From NCBI RefSeq assembly GCF_900107105.1, contig NZ_FNOT01000009.1, positions 1 through 64,000 of the forward strand: a stretch of DNA of 64,000 nucleotides, read 5' to 3'. Under the pieces are notes generated by a model. That model ran no database searches, was not told the DNA's origin, and saw nothing but the letters and a program-made list of their open reading frames with translations. This document shows, piece by piece, positions 51,469 to 61,054 of this stretch (positions are counted from its first letter, which is position 1; every line of letters begins with the position of its first letter). This DNA is from Geodermatophilus africanus (lineage in GTDB: Bacteria > Actinomycetota > Actinomycetes > Mycobacteriales > Geodermatophilaceae). The position numbers and the translations under genes were made by a program.

Positions 51469-54183
51469 GTGCCGCTCGACCTGAAGCGGATCAGCGCTGG
51501 TCAGGGCGACAAGCTGATCGACCCGCGGGACATCTTCAACGCCCTCCCCAACAAGCCGTGGCCTCGACTGCGCCTGGAGCAGGGCGAGGTGCTCAAGGCA
51601 TGGTTCGACCGGCGGCCCGAGCGCGACTTGGTGATCAAGCAGAACACCGGCGGAGGCAAGACCGCAGTCGGTCTCCTCGCCGCACAGTCAAGCCTGAACG
51701 AGGGCGTCGGCCCCGCCGCGTACCTGGTGCCCGACACCTATCTGGTGCAGCAGGTGCTCGACGAGGCCGCCCGGCTCGGCCTGGCCACCACCACCGACCC
51801 CCGGAGCGCCGAGTACCGGTCCGGCGCCGCGATCCTGGTCGCGACGTTCCACAAGGTGGTCAACGGCCGCAGCAGCTTCGGGCTGGTCGGTCAGGCGCGG
51901 TCCATCCCGCTGAACACCGTCGTCGTCGACGACGCGCACGCGGCGCTCGCGGCCGCGACGCACCAGTTCACCGCGACCATCCCGGCCGGGCACGTGGCCT
52001 ACACGCGGCTGCTCGCGCTGTTCCGGGACGACCTGACCGCCCAGAACTACCGGAACGCCATGGCGCTGCTTGAGGGCGACCGGTCTACGCCGATGCGGAT
52101 CCCGTTCTGGGCCTGGTCGATGAGGCACCAGGAGGTCACCGACATCCTGCGGCAGTACGGCGACGACGACAGCCTGCTCTCGCTGTTCTTCCCCTGGCCC
52201 CTCATCGCCGACCACGTGCGTCTGGCCATGGCCACCATCTCGCACCGGAACATCGAGATCCGGACGCCGTGCCCGCCGATCGACATGATCCCCGCCTTCG
52301 CGCAGGCCCGGCGCAGGATCTACCTGACCGCCACCCTCGCCGACGACGGCATCCTCGTGACCGAGCTCGGTGCCGACCCCGCGTCGGTGCGCCGGCCCAT
52401 CACCCCGGGCCGGGCGGCCGACCTCGGCGACCGGCTCATCCTCGCCCCGCTCGCGCTCAACCCGAGCTTGCACGAGGACGCCGTGCGCGAACTCGCGCGG
52501 TCCTTTGCGGACGGTGACCCTGACGGCGACGGACGCGCCGAGGCGGAGCCCGTCAACGTGGTGGTGCTCGTCCCCAGCGATCGCGCCGCCGGGGCCTGGT
52601 CCTCCTACGCCGACCACACCCTGCACGTGACCGACATGAAGCCGGTCATCGACAGGCTCGTCGCGGGCGAGCACGTCGGCGTCGTCGTCCTGGTGAACAA
52701 GTACGACGGCGTCGACCTGCCCAAGTCGGCGTGCGAGCTGCTCGTCATCGACGGCGTCCCCACCCCGCTGGACACCTATGAGCAGCGGGAGGCCGGCGCG
52801 CTCGCTGGCAGCAGGACCTACCGGGCGCGGACGGTCCAACGGCTGGAGCAGGGCATGGGGCGCGGCATCCGCGACGCCGAGGACCACTGCGCCGTCCTCC
52901 TGCTCGGCCACGACCTTGCGCTCTCACTCGTCGATCCGGCCGACCGCGACCTGTTCTCGCCGGCGACCCGGGCGCAGATCGACCTCAGCCAGGAGATCGC
53001 CGAGCAGATCACGGGCGAGGGTCTCGACGCGGTGCGCCAGGCGCTTCAGGTGTTTCTCGGCCGGGACGCCGAGTGGAAGGCGCTGAGCTCACGTGCCACG
53101 GCAAGCGTGGAGTACGACCGCGACGGGCACGTCTCGGCGGTAGCGGTCGCTCGCCGCAAGGCGTGGGACCTGGCGGCGGCCGGGGATCCCGCCGGCGCGT
53201 TCACCTTGTTGCGCAACGCGGTGGACGGCGTCGATGCAGTGGAACGGGGGTGGCGCCTCGAGGAGGTGGCGGCCTACCAGCACGAGATCTCGCCGGACGG
53301 GGCGCAGGCGACGCTGCGCGCCGCGCGGGGGATGAACCGCAGCGTCCTGATGCCCGCCGCGCCCCTGCAGCCCAAGGCGGTCAAGGGGCCCGCCGCGCAG
53401 GGCGAGATGGCCTCCGCCTTCCTCACCGAGCAGTTCGAGAACGCCACCGCGCTGCAGCTGTCCGTCGGCGCCACCCTGAACGACATCGCCTGGGACCCGG
53501 ACCGGACCGAGGCGGCCGAGGAGGGGTTCCGTCGGCTCGGCGAGCTGCTCGGGTTCGTGTCCACCCGGCCGGAGAAGGAGTTCGGCACCGGCCCGGACAA
53601 CCACTGGGCGATGTCGCCCACCACCCATGCCGTCATCGAGCTGAAGACCGGCGTCACCAGGCCCGACCCCGAACTGATCAAGGACGAGGTCAATCAGCTG
53701 TCCGGCTCGCTGAACTGGGACATCGAGCACAACCCGGATGCCACCGTGCGGGTGCCTGTGCTCGTCCATCCCGGTGTCCACGAGCACCGTGAGGCCTCCC
53801 CTCCGCCCAACACCCGCGTGATCACGCCGGAGGATCTGGACCGCTTGAAGGGGTCCGTCCGCGCCTTTGCGCAGGAGATCTCGTTGGAGCAGGGGTGGGC
53901 GCGCCCGGCGACGGTCACGGCCGCCCTGACCAAGCACAACCTCATCGGGAGCACGATCATCCAGCGGCACAGTCGGCCACCGGAGCCGCCGCTCCTCAAG
54001 GACTCGATACGGGAGCTGACGCCCGGGACCGAATCGGGTCAGCAGGCGTCCCAGCTCATCGAGGCCGCGAACTCGTCGGGCTCCTCCCGCCCCAGTGCGG
54101 TGCGCGGCCGAGCCGACCCCACCACGACCGCGTGGCCGCCGAGCGGCTCTCATCCGTCCTCGTCCGGTGGCGCCGACGGCTGA
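51469..54183 (+). CDS. SF2 helicase with C-terminal nuclease-like domain
   Basis: GTG 51469 has a strong AAGGAGGA site. The 904-residue protein carries SF2 motifs: Walker A KQNTGGGKTAVGLL near 59, DExH as VVVDDAHAALA near 153, motif III RIYLTATLADDG near 284, and motif VI RLEQGMGRGIRD near 462. Residues 700-760 read GTGPDNHWAMS, HAVIELKTGVTR and VNQLSGSLNW: Asp, then E-x-K with a following Q, as in PD-(D/E)XK nucleases. It looks like a DNA-degrading helicase. It is cotranscribable with the SIR2 gene and converges on the NACHT gene. Confidence 0.82.
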   Translation: MPLDLKRISAGQGDKLIDPRDIFNALPNKPWPRLRLEQGEVLKAWFDRRPERDLVIKQNTGGGKTAVGLLAAQSSLNEGVGPAAYLVPDTYLVQQVLDEAARLGLATTTDPRSAEYRSGAAILVATFHKVVNGRSSFGLVGQARSIPLNTVVVDDAHAALAAATHQFTATIPAGHVAYTRLLALFRDDLTAQNYRNAMALLEGDRSTPMRIPFWAWSMRHQEVTDILRQYGDDDSLLSLFFPWPLIADHVRLAMATISHRNIEIRTPCPPIDMIPAFAQARRRIYLTATLADDGILVTELGADPASVRRPITPGRAADLGDRLILAPLALNPSLHEDAVRELARSFADGDPDGDGRAEAEPVNVVVLVPSDRAAGAWSSYADHTLHVTDMKPVIDRLVAGEHVGVVVLVNKYDGVDLPKSACELLVIDGVPTPLDTYEQREAGALAGSRTYRARTVQRLEQGMGRGIRDAEDHCAVLLLGHDLALSLVDPADRDLFSPATRAQIDLSQEIAEQITGEGLDAVRQALQVFLGRDAEWKALSSRATASVEYDRDGHVSAVAVARRKAWDLAAAGDPAGAFTLLRNAVDGVDAVERGWRLEEVAAYQHEISPDGAQATLRAARGMNRSVLMPAAPLQPKAVKGPAAQGEMASAFLTEQFENATALQLSVGATLNDIAWDPDRTEAAEEGFRRLGELLGFVSTRPEKEFGTGPDNHWAMSPTTHAVIELKTGVTRPDPELIKDEVNQLSGSLNWDIEHNPDATVRVPVLVHPGVHEHREASPPPNTRVITPEDLDRLKGSVRAFAQEISLEQGWARPATVTAALTKHNLIGSTIIQRHSRPPEPPLLKDSIRELTPGTESGQQASQLIEAANSSGSSRPSAVRGRADPTTTAWPPSGSHPSSSGGADG

Positions 54184-54267
54184 TCGATGAAGCGATCGAA
54201 GCTGGTGTCTCAGATGCCACCGGCCCGGTCGGTGCGGCAGTCGTGGCCCGCAGTCTGCCGACGTCCG

Positions 54268-57200
54268 TCAGGCCCTCGCTGGCGTTGGGCGGCCCAGGTC
54301 GCAGTTCTGACAAGTCTCCGCCGTCACATCGTTGCGTTCACCGCACCACGTGCACGACCAGTACGTCGGCGGAGGTTGCCCGGGCTCGTGCAGGGAGGCG
54401 GCTCCGGCGGCGATCCGCACGGCGACGTCCTCATCGGCCAAGGCTCGCTCCCGCCCGTCCTCCGCCCACCCCTCCTCGCCGGCATCACGGAACAACCTTG
54501 CCGCCGCCCGCCGCAGAGCCGGATCCGGGTCATCGAGCAGCCGTGCCGCCGACGCGGCCGGATCCGGGCTGAGGACGCAGGACAGCATCGCCACCTGCAC
54601 CCGGCGTCCCACCGACAGCTCTTGATCCAGGATGGCGGCCACCTGCTCGTTCAGCCTGGGCACGCCGGTGGCTTCCCAAAGCAGTCCGACGGCCGAATCG
54701 GCGATCCAGTCAGACTCCGCGCCTAGCAGGCTCACGGCGATGGCGAGCTCCTCCTCGTCGGCCCCTTGCAGGGTGGCGGCTCGCCGGTCAGCCGCGGGCC
54801 ACACCCAAGCGAGGCTGAAGGGTACGGGTGGCCGGTCATCGCCGGCGGCCGCATCCTCCGAAATCGCAGCACGGGCCTCGGCGGCCAGCCCGGCAAGGTC
54901 GATGCCGGAGCCGAGAGCCATAAGGCGCAGCCACTGCTGCCGCTCTGGATCAGGATCCAGGCGTACGTCGCGGAGGTCCGACACGCTCACCTTGTCGACG
55001 CTGAGGGACACGAGGAGGCTGGTCAGCAGAGGCAGTCGCCATCGCTGGGCCGCGGTCAGCTCAACATCTTGGGCGGACAACGCGGCTACCGTGGTAAGCA
55101 GCTTCCGGGAGGCCTCCCGGAAGTCTTCGCCGATCTGGGCGAAGAACCTCCAGGTATCAGCGGCGACCCCCATCACGTCGATGTGGTGGCCGTGCACTTC
55201 CATCGCGGCAGCGATCTGGCCCGCGGTCCGGTACCACGCCCGTGGCGCGATGGTGGCGATCGGCTCGATCGCGTCTTCGCCCAACTCCGGTAGTCGCACC
55301 GCGGCGCGGGCGGTCCCCTCATCGAGTCCGGCGAGCAGCCCGGGGGAGGTGCCGAACACCATGTGATTGCGGGCCACCCGGCGAACCTCCTCCTTCGGCG
55401 GTAGCGGGACGGTGAGCATGCTGAGCACGTCCGTGCGCTCTCTGGGCGTGAGGGCGCGGCTGGCGGCATCGGCCGCCGCCAGCGCGGCGATCCCGCGGCC
55501 GACGCGGTGCTGATCCTCGGTCAGTGGAAGCCCGGCAAGCACTTCGAGGCGGCGGCGGTTCAGCGGTGAGGGCACGGGGAGCCGGGCGATCTCCAGAGCC
55601 CACGGCCACACCGGACCATCGCGTCGCAGGCGCTGCTCCGTCACCGCATCGCCGAGGCCACGGTCGGTCTGCCGGCCGCCGGACGAGGTCCCGGAAGGGG
55701 CAGGGGTGCCAGGCTCAGTTGCGGCGGCCCGTGCGGCTGCCGCGGTCAGGAGGTTCAGCAGTCGGCCGGCGCGATCGATGTCGCGCCCGGCGCGTCCGCG
55801 CATGCCAGTAGCGGCCAGCCGGCTCCGGACGTCGGCGTGGTCGCCGGGCCGGAGGAGTTCGTCGACGACCCGGCTGTCGAGCTGGGCGGCCAGCAGCAAG
55901 GCATTGTGCCGATCGGGATCGTCCACGGCCGCCGCCACCCACCTGCTGAGGTCCTCGGCAGGCAGGCGCTCCGAGTGCATCGCTGCGCCGATCTCGGCGA
56001 ACACGCGGCTGCGCGCGACGACGCGGTTGTCGCGGCCGGCGACGAAGACACCGACGTGGTCGTCCCAGAAGCGCCGGATAGCCTCGGAAGCCTCGGCGGC
56101 CGGCCCGGCTGCTTGCCCCCACCGTGCGGTCAACATGGCGGCCACGGCCGCGTCGACGTCGGTGACCGTGGGCGCTGCTCGTTCGCTCAGCAGGTGACCG
56201 ATCGCCGCGAACCCCTCCAGCAGCTGACCTTCGGTGGGGCCCGGACGGGCGCCGGGCAGCTGGGCGCGGTGCTGTTCCCAGCGACTGGCTGTCAGTTGCA
56301 CCGCACGGTGCAGGACGGCTGCGGTGTCCTCGGGAGCCGGGGGATTGCTGCCGTCGGCGATGACCAGCGTGGTGAGGACCGCAAGCAGCGGTACGGAGCC
56401 CATGTCCTCGTGCGCGCGGGTGATCTCGCGGACTCGGTGCCCCCGATCGGTGACCCACGAAGTGCGGTCGGCGGCCGGCACGCGCACGTCGGCGATGTGG
56501 CGCAGCAGCTGCTCAAGCACGACCTCGAGGCCGGTCGGTGTCGTCAGAGCCACCTCGTCGAGGGCGAGGCGACCGGCGGCGGTCACGCCGCTGGGGCGGG
56601 TGGTGAGCACAACGCCGGTGTCGGCGGGGAGGGTGGCCACCGCCTGCGCGAGACCCTGGGCGATGACCGCGCGGCGGTCGAGGCATTCGTCGAGCCCGTC
56701 GAGCAGCAGCACCGCCTCACCTCGCAGCACGTGCTCGAGCAGCCCGTCGACCAGGGCGTGTCGATGCCGGGCCGGCACCGAGGCCGCGGCGGTCTCACAC
56801 AAGCGGTCCACGGTCACGTCCGAGGCGGCGGTGCAGGTGGGAAGCAGGTCCCGCAGCCGGACTAGCACCGGCAGCGGTGCGATCGGCTGACCTGCCCAGC
56901 GGGCCGCGAGCTGCGTCATCGCGGCACTCTTTCCCGCGCCGGGCAGGCCGTTGATCATCAGCCGCGTGCGTCGGCGGGCGACGGTCAGCAGGGGCACCGA
57001 GTCCTTGTCCTTGCCTCTGCCCTTCACGGTGACCTGCAGCTGGTCGGCGAGATCATCGACGATGAGCGGCTCAACGTCGTCAGCAAGCATGGTGAGGTCC
57101 ACCCGACCGGCATCAGCAGTCAGGATGCCCCGGTACTGCTCGACGGCAACGGCGCGTGCGCGCGCCGCAGCCGCGGCGGGACCGGCGAGGTCGGCGTACA

Positions 57201-57882
57201 CCGTGACACCTCGGTCGACGAGCTCACGCACCCACTGATCGACGTCGCCGCTGTAGGCAGTACCGGCCTGGGTGTGGAATGCCCGCTCAAGGTGAGACAG
57301 AGCCGTGACCCCATCGCCGGCGGGCACCACCGGCCCCTCGAGCAGCGCGGAGGCGACATCGTGGTGCGGATCGCCGGGCTCGACGGCGTCGATAACCAGA
57401 ATGACGGCAGCGTCGAGGATTCGGTCCCGCTTACACGGCGTCAGCTGCTGGCTCAGTTCCCGCAGGGCCGCCTCCTCCAGGACCGAAGGGACGCTGGTAG
57501 GGGCCTTGCGCCGCCGGCGGAGCGCGGCCCCGAGGTGGCGGACGATGCTCTTGGGCTCGGCCGTCGCGAGCACCAGCCGGTCGCCGGGCTGTAGATGGTC
57601 GACCTGCTGCTCCCACTGAGCGATGGTGTCGCGGAGCTCGGCGTCGTTGCCGCAGGTGCGCTTGGCGGAGATGAACAGCCGGGTCTGGTCGGACAGGGTG
57701 CACAGCAGGTCATCGGTGGCGTGGGCGGTCTCGAACTGCAGAGCCACCGGCGTGGGCGCGCCGGGCCCGGGATCGGCGCCGGCGACAGGCCTTCCGGCCA
57801 GGCCGTGAGCGGCGAGGTAGACCGCTACGCCGCGGCGGTGCACGCTGCCGGCCTCGTTGGCCTGGCCCGACCGGCTGTGCAT
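54268..57882 (-). CDS. NACHT NTPase with N-terminal nuclease and C-terminal zinc ribbon
   Basis: ATG 57882 is chosen at the start of good sequence (a GGAGGGG lies a little far upstream). The 1204-residue protein opens with a nuclease-like segment: TAHATDDLLCTLSD near 53 and RLFISAKRTCGND near 73, resembling the D..(S/Q)xK Cap4/DUF4297 endonucleases. The NACHT part has INGLPGAGKSAAM near 312 and LLLDGLDECLDRR near 392. Helical repeats fill the rest. The last 30 residues form a RanBP2-like zinc ribbon (WSCTWCGERNDV, CQNCDLG). This is the standard Avs-type order, a sensor of phage protein that activates DNA cutting. Confidence 0.82.
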   Translation of the reverse strand: MHSRSGQANEAGSVHRRGVAVYLAAHGLAGRPVAGADPGPGAPTPVALQFETAHATDDLLCTLSDQTRLFISAKRTCGNDAELRDTIAQWEQQVDHLQPGDRLVLATAEPKSIVRHLGAALRRRRKAPTSVPSVLEEAALRELSQQLTPCKRDRILDAAVILVIDAVEPGDPHHDVASALLEGPVVPAGDGVTALSHLERAFHTQAGTAYSGDVDQWVRELVDRGVTVYADLAGPAAAAARARAVAVEQYRGILTADAGRVDLTMLADDVEPLIVDDLADQLQVTVKGRGKDKDSVPLLTVARRRTRLMINGLPGAGKSAAMTQLAARWAGQPIAPLPVLVRLRDLLPTCTAASDVTVDRLCETAAASVPARHRHALVDGLLEHVLRGEAVLLLDGLDECLDRRAVIAQGLAQAVATLPADTGVVLTTRPSGVTAAGRLALDEVALTTPTGLEVVLEQLLRHIADVRVPAADRTSWVTDRGHRVREITRAHEDMGSVPLLAVLTTLVIADGSNPPAPEDTAAVLHRAVQLTASRWEQHRAQLPGARPGPTEGQLLEGFAAIGHLLSERAAPTVTDVDAAVAAMLTARWGQAAGPAAEASEAIRRFWDDHVGVFVAGRDNRVVARSRVFAEIGAAMHSERLPAEDLSRWVAAAVDDPDRHNALLLAAQLDSRVVDELLRPGDHADVRSRLAATGMRGRAGRDIDRAGRLLNLLTAAAARAAATEPGTPAPSGTSSGGRQTDRGLGDAVTEQRLRRDGPVWPWALEIARLPVPSPLNRRRLEVLAGLPLTEDQHRVGRGIAALAAADAASRALTPRERTDVLSMLTVPLPPKEEVRRVARNHMVFGTSPGLLAGLDEGTARAAVRLPELGEDAIEPIATIAPRAWYRTAGQIAAAMEVHGHHIDVMGVAADTWRFFAQIGEDFREASRKLLTTVAALSAQDVELTAAQRWRLPLLTSLLVSLSVDKVSVSDLRDVRLDPDPERQQWLRLMALGSGIDLAGLAAEARAAISEDAAAGDDRPPVPFSLAWVWPAADRRAATLQGADEEELAIAVSLLGAESDWIADSAVGLLWEATGVPRLNEQVAAILDQELSVGRRVQVAMLSCVLSPDPAASAARLLDDPDPALRRAAARLFRDAGEEGWAEDGRERALADEDVAVRIAAGAASLHEPGQPPPTYWSCTWCGERNDVTAETCQNCDLGRPTPARA

Positions 57883-58153
57883 GCCCGCTGTGCCGTCCCC
57901 TCCGCCGGGGGCCCGCGCCCGCCGGCCCACCACATTAGGACTCCGCCGACCGCACTCCGGCGGCAGCGTGAGCCCATGCCGCGTCCCCGGCTCCGGCGAG
58001 CCGGCCGGATGGGCCGAGCTCGACGGCCCGGCGCCCGACACCTGGTCCCCGCGCGCGGCCGCCCGACGTAGGGGCAGCGGCCGGTGCCGGGGCCCCGGCG
58101 CGAGCGACCCGAGGGCGACGCCGCCGGTCTGTCCCACGGCCTTCCGCCGCCGC

Positions 58154-60970
58154 TCAGGGGGCGACCGGGTCGACCGGGTCGATGAACCGGTCGTAGGACG
58201 GGTCCCACAACACTCCGGCCCGGTCGGTGCGGCAGTCCAGGCACAGCGAGCCGGTCACCTCCCGCAGCAGCGTCACCGCGCGCCGGAGGCCACCGCATTG
58301 CTGGCAGGGCTGCAGGGTCGCCAGCCGGTCGGTGACCCGCGTCCACTCACCGGCGAGCCGGTGGATGCCGGGGGCACCGTCCGCTCGTGGTCGGAGCACG
58401 GCGGGCAGCTGCCGGTAGGCCACCACCCCGTGGCTGCCCGCCGCGGCGGCGTAGACGGCGGCTACGGCGGGGGAGGCGTTGCGGATCCAGCGGGCCTGCC
58501 GGCCGGGCACGGTGTAGGTGTCGTGGATCGCGCGCAGCAGCGCGACCGGTTCACCCAGCGCGCGGGCCAGCGCCGGCAGGTCGGCCCGGTCGACGGGCGG
58601 GTCGGCGTACCGGACGATCTGCTCGGGATGCTCCGGCACGGCGATGACCGTCCGGCGCGGATGGACCACGGTCATCCCCAGGCGCAGCAGCCGGGCGTCG
58701 CGGGCGTAGGCGAACTGGAAGGCGCCGGTGCAGCCCAGCGCGGTCCGCACCGCCGGCAGCCAGTCCAGCCAGTCGGTGCCCAGACTGCGCGGCAGCCCGA
58801 CGCCGGCGTAGAGCCCGTCGATCGCGGCGGCGAGGCGACCGGGGGTGCGCCGGACGGCTCCGCCGGTCCAGCGGTGGCGGCTGACCGCACGCCAGGTCTG
58901 CGTGTCGTCGTTGACCAGGACGGTCAGCCCGGCGGTGAGGTCGTAGGCCGGCCGCCGGCCGGTCGAGGACCGCTTGGCCGTGGTGACCACGAGTTCCTCG
59001 GTGAGGTCACGCAGCAGCAGCCGGTGTCCGCCGTCGTCGTAGGCCTTGGGCAGGGCGGCGGCCAGTGACACCAGCCGCGACAGCGGAGCACCGGCCAGCG
59101 GGCCGGCGCCGCGGTGCAGGCGCCGCTGCGTCTTGGCGTCGGCCAGCTCCTCGCGCAGCTGGAGGAGAGTCTTCCTCGTCGACTCGTACCGGTCCCACAG
59201 GAAACCGGTGTCCCGGTCGCCGCGTCGGGTGACCGGGTCGAGCTCGTTCTCCCGCAGGCGCTGATCGCCTTCGAGCTTTTCGATCTCTGCGCTGAGCACC
59301 CGGATGCGGGTCTCCCACGGATCGGCGGCGGTGGGCGTCTCGGCCAGCCGCAGGCTCAGCGGCAGCGCCAGCTCGGCCAGGGCCTCGGCGTACCACTGCC
59401 CGAGCACGCCCGCCGGGACCGGCGGAACGGCTCTCGCGCGTGGGCTGGACACCGGCCGCCGGGGGTCCTCGGCCCGACGGAAGTAGTACACGAGCTCGCC
59501 GTCGGGCCGGGTGCGCGGATGCAGGACCGCCGCCTGGCCGTCGACGGAGGCCGGCAGTCCGGCGAACAGGTGCTTGCGCTTGGGGCCGGTGTGCCGGCGG
59601 GCCTCGGCGGTGCGGATCCGCCGGGCCTGGGACGCGCTGATCCACGGGCGACCGTCCAGCGGCAGGACCCCGGAGATCCGGACCGGGTCGCCGCCGTCGG
59701 GCAGGTTCACCACCAGCTCGCCGGTCTCGTAGAACGTCAGGTTGAGCAGGAAGGCCCGCAGCGCGTCGCGGCCCTTGTTGCGCCCGGCGTGCCCGGCGCG
59801 CAGCGGCAGCACGGGTGACCAGCCGGCCTGCCAGACGCCGGGGTCGTGCTGGTGCGCGACGGAGAGGTCGGGATCGCCGTCGCCATCGGGGCGTGGATCG
59901 GCGTCGACGGAGCGGAGCCGGTGACCCTCGCGGTGCTGGACCATGCCAGGCGGCGCCCACCCGTGCTGGGCCAGGTGGACCGCGCACTCGCTGGGTCCCC
60001 ATCCGTCGGTGTACAAGTGCTTGCCGATCCAGCGGACCAGCGCGACCTGGTCGGCGATCTCGCCGCTCGCGGTCCGGGCCGGCGGGCGGCCGCCGGCGAT
60101 GAGCTCCTCCGGCGGGCGGGCCGCGGGGCAGTCCAGCACCAGCGCCATCCGCGGGAGCGAGTTGTCGTAGGACCGCAGCCGCATCTTGGTCAGCCCTGGC
60201 GGGGCGACGCGGTTGGTGCCGAACCACCACACCCCGGGCAGCTTCTCGTGCTTGCCGCCGGTGCGGGCCCGCATGCCGACGCGGTTGCCCTGGACGATGT
60301 CGTTGGCATGGTGCTTGGCCGCGATGCCCTGGATGGTGACGTTCATCTCCATGCCCAGGTCCAGCACCCCGAGCCGGGTCTTGTCATCGCCCAGGAACGG
60401 CCCGTGCTCGCGGTGGGCAGCCAGCATCTGCATCACCTCCACCAACGGTCCCAGGTAGCCCCGGCCCAGCCGGGTGAGCGAGCGGGCGAACACCACCGAG
60501 GGCCGGTAATGGTGGGTCAGCCGCGCCACCCGGTGCAGGGCCGGCTGGTCGAAGTCGACCGACACCTTCGTCCCGGTGCCCGTGGTGAGCAGGACCAGGA
60601 CGCCGAGGGCGCGGCTGCCGTACAGCGACCAGCGGTGGATAATCTCGCTGCCGTCCAGTGCCTCGGCCCGCTCCACGGTGGCGGCGGTCCGGTGGTGGGC
60701 CCGCAGCTCGGCGGCGGTGGGCAGCAGGTGCCGGATGTCGACGCCCTCGGTCTGGGCCAGCGCGACCGCGCCGTTGAGCACGCTGTGCACGGCCAGGTCG
60801 GTGGCCTGGTCGCCGCCTTGGGCGCTGGCCCGGCCGACCGCCAGGATCAGCGGGTCCACGGCGATCGCCTGCCGGACGTCCGGCCGGCACGCGGCGGCGA
60901 GCAGGATCCGGGCCGGTCGTAGCGCCGCGGGGCTCCCGGCAGGCTCCAGGTCAGCCAGTCCGTCGGTCAT
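58154..60970 (-). CDS. large serine-recombinase-like protein (divergent)
   Basis: ATG 60970 follows a GGAGGTG site. The 938-residue protein resembles a large serine recombinase in layout. The resolvase-like part has HRPSVVFARSLTRLGRGYLG near residue 158. A recombinase domain includes ALVRWIGKHLYTDGWGPSEC and AVHLAQHGWAPPGM, and a coiled coil is near 575-630 (LLQLREELADAKTQRRLH). The C-terminus carries a zinc motif CQQCGG...CLDC near 893-914. The usual YxRxS catalytic serine cannot be found, so catalysis is uncertain. It shares palindrome P2 with the divergent gene at 61055. Confidence 0.6.
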   Translation of the reverse strand: MTDGLADLEPAGSPAALRPARILLAAACRPDVRQAIAVDPLILAVGRASAQGGDQATDLAVHSVLNGAVALAQTEGVDIRHLLPTAAELRAHHRTAATVERAEALDGSEIIHRWSLYGSRALGVLVLLTTGTGTKVSVDFDQPALHRVARLTHHYRPSVVFARSLTRLGRGYLGPLVEVMQMLAAHREHGPFLGDDKTRLGVLDLGMEMNVTIQGIAAKHHANDIVQGNRVGMRARTGGKHEKLPGVWWFGTNRVAPPGLTKMRLRSYDNSLPRMALVLDCPAARPPEELIAGGRPPARTASGEIADQVALVRWIGKHLYTDGWGPSECAVHLAQHGWAPPGMVQHREGHRLRSVDADPRPDGDGDPDLSVAHQHDPGVWQAGWSPVLPLRAGHAGRNKGRDALRAFLLNLTFYETGELVVNLPDGGDPVRISGVLPLDGRPWISASQARRIRTAEARRHTGPKRKHLFAGLPASVDGQAAVLHPRTRPDGELVYYFRRAEDPRRPVSSPRARAVPPVPAGVLGQWYAEALAELALPLSLRLAETPTAADPWETRIRVLSAEIEKLEGDQRLRENELDPVTRRGDRDTGFLWDRYESTRKTLLQLREELADAKTQRRLHRGAGPLAGAPLSRLVSLAAALPKAYDDGGHRLLLRDLTEELVVTTAKRSSTGRRPAYDLTAGLTVLVNDDTQTWRAVSRHRWTGGAVRRTPGRLAAAIDGLYAGVGLPRSLGTDWLDWLPAVRTALGCTGAFQFAYARDARLLRLGMTVVHPRRTVIAVPEHPEQIVRYADPPVDRADLPALARALGEPVALLRAIHDTYTVPGRQARWIRNASPAVAAVYAAAAGSHGVVAYRQLPAVLRPRADGAPGIHRLAGEWTRVTDRLATLQPCQQCGGLRRAVTLLREVTGSLCLDCRTDRAGVLWDPSYDRFIDPVDPVAP

Positions 60971-60982
60971 GACGCACCTCCA

Positions 60983-61004
60983 CTACTACGCTGACAGCGT
61001 AGTG
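60983..61004. promoter_or_regulatory. palindrome P2, twin of 22602-22624
   Basis: CTACTACGCT then GAC then AGCGTAGTG: almost the same dyad as P1, differing in the central triplet and the last base. It lies 12 bases upstream of the start at 60970 and 50 bases upstream of GTG 61055, so it can serve both divergent genes. Confidence 0.8.
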
Positions 61005-61054
61005 CGGTCGGCTCGGCGGGCACCGTGTCCCGACGGCACGGGAAGGGGTCAGAC

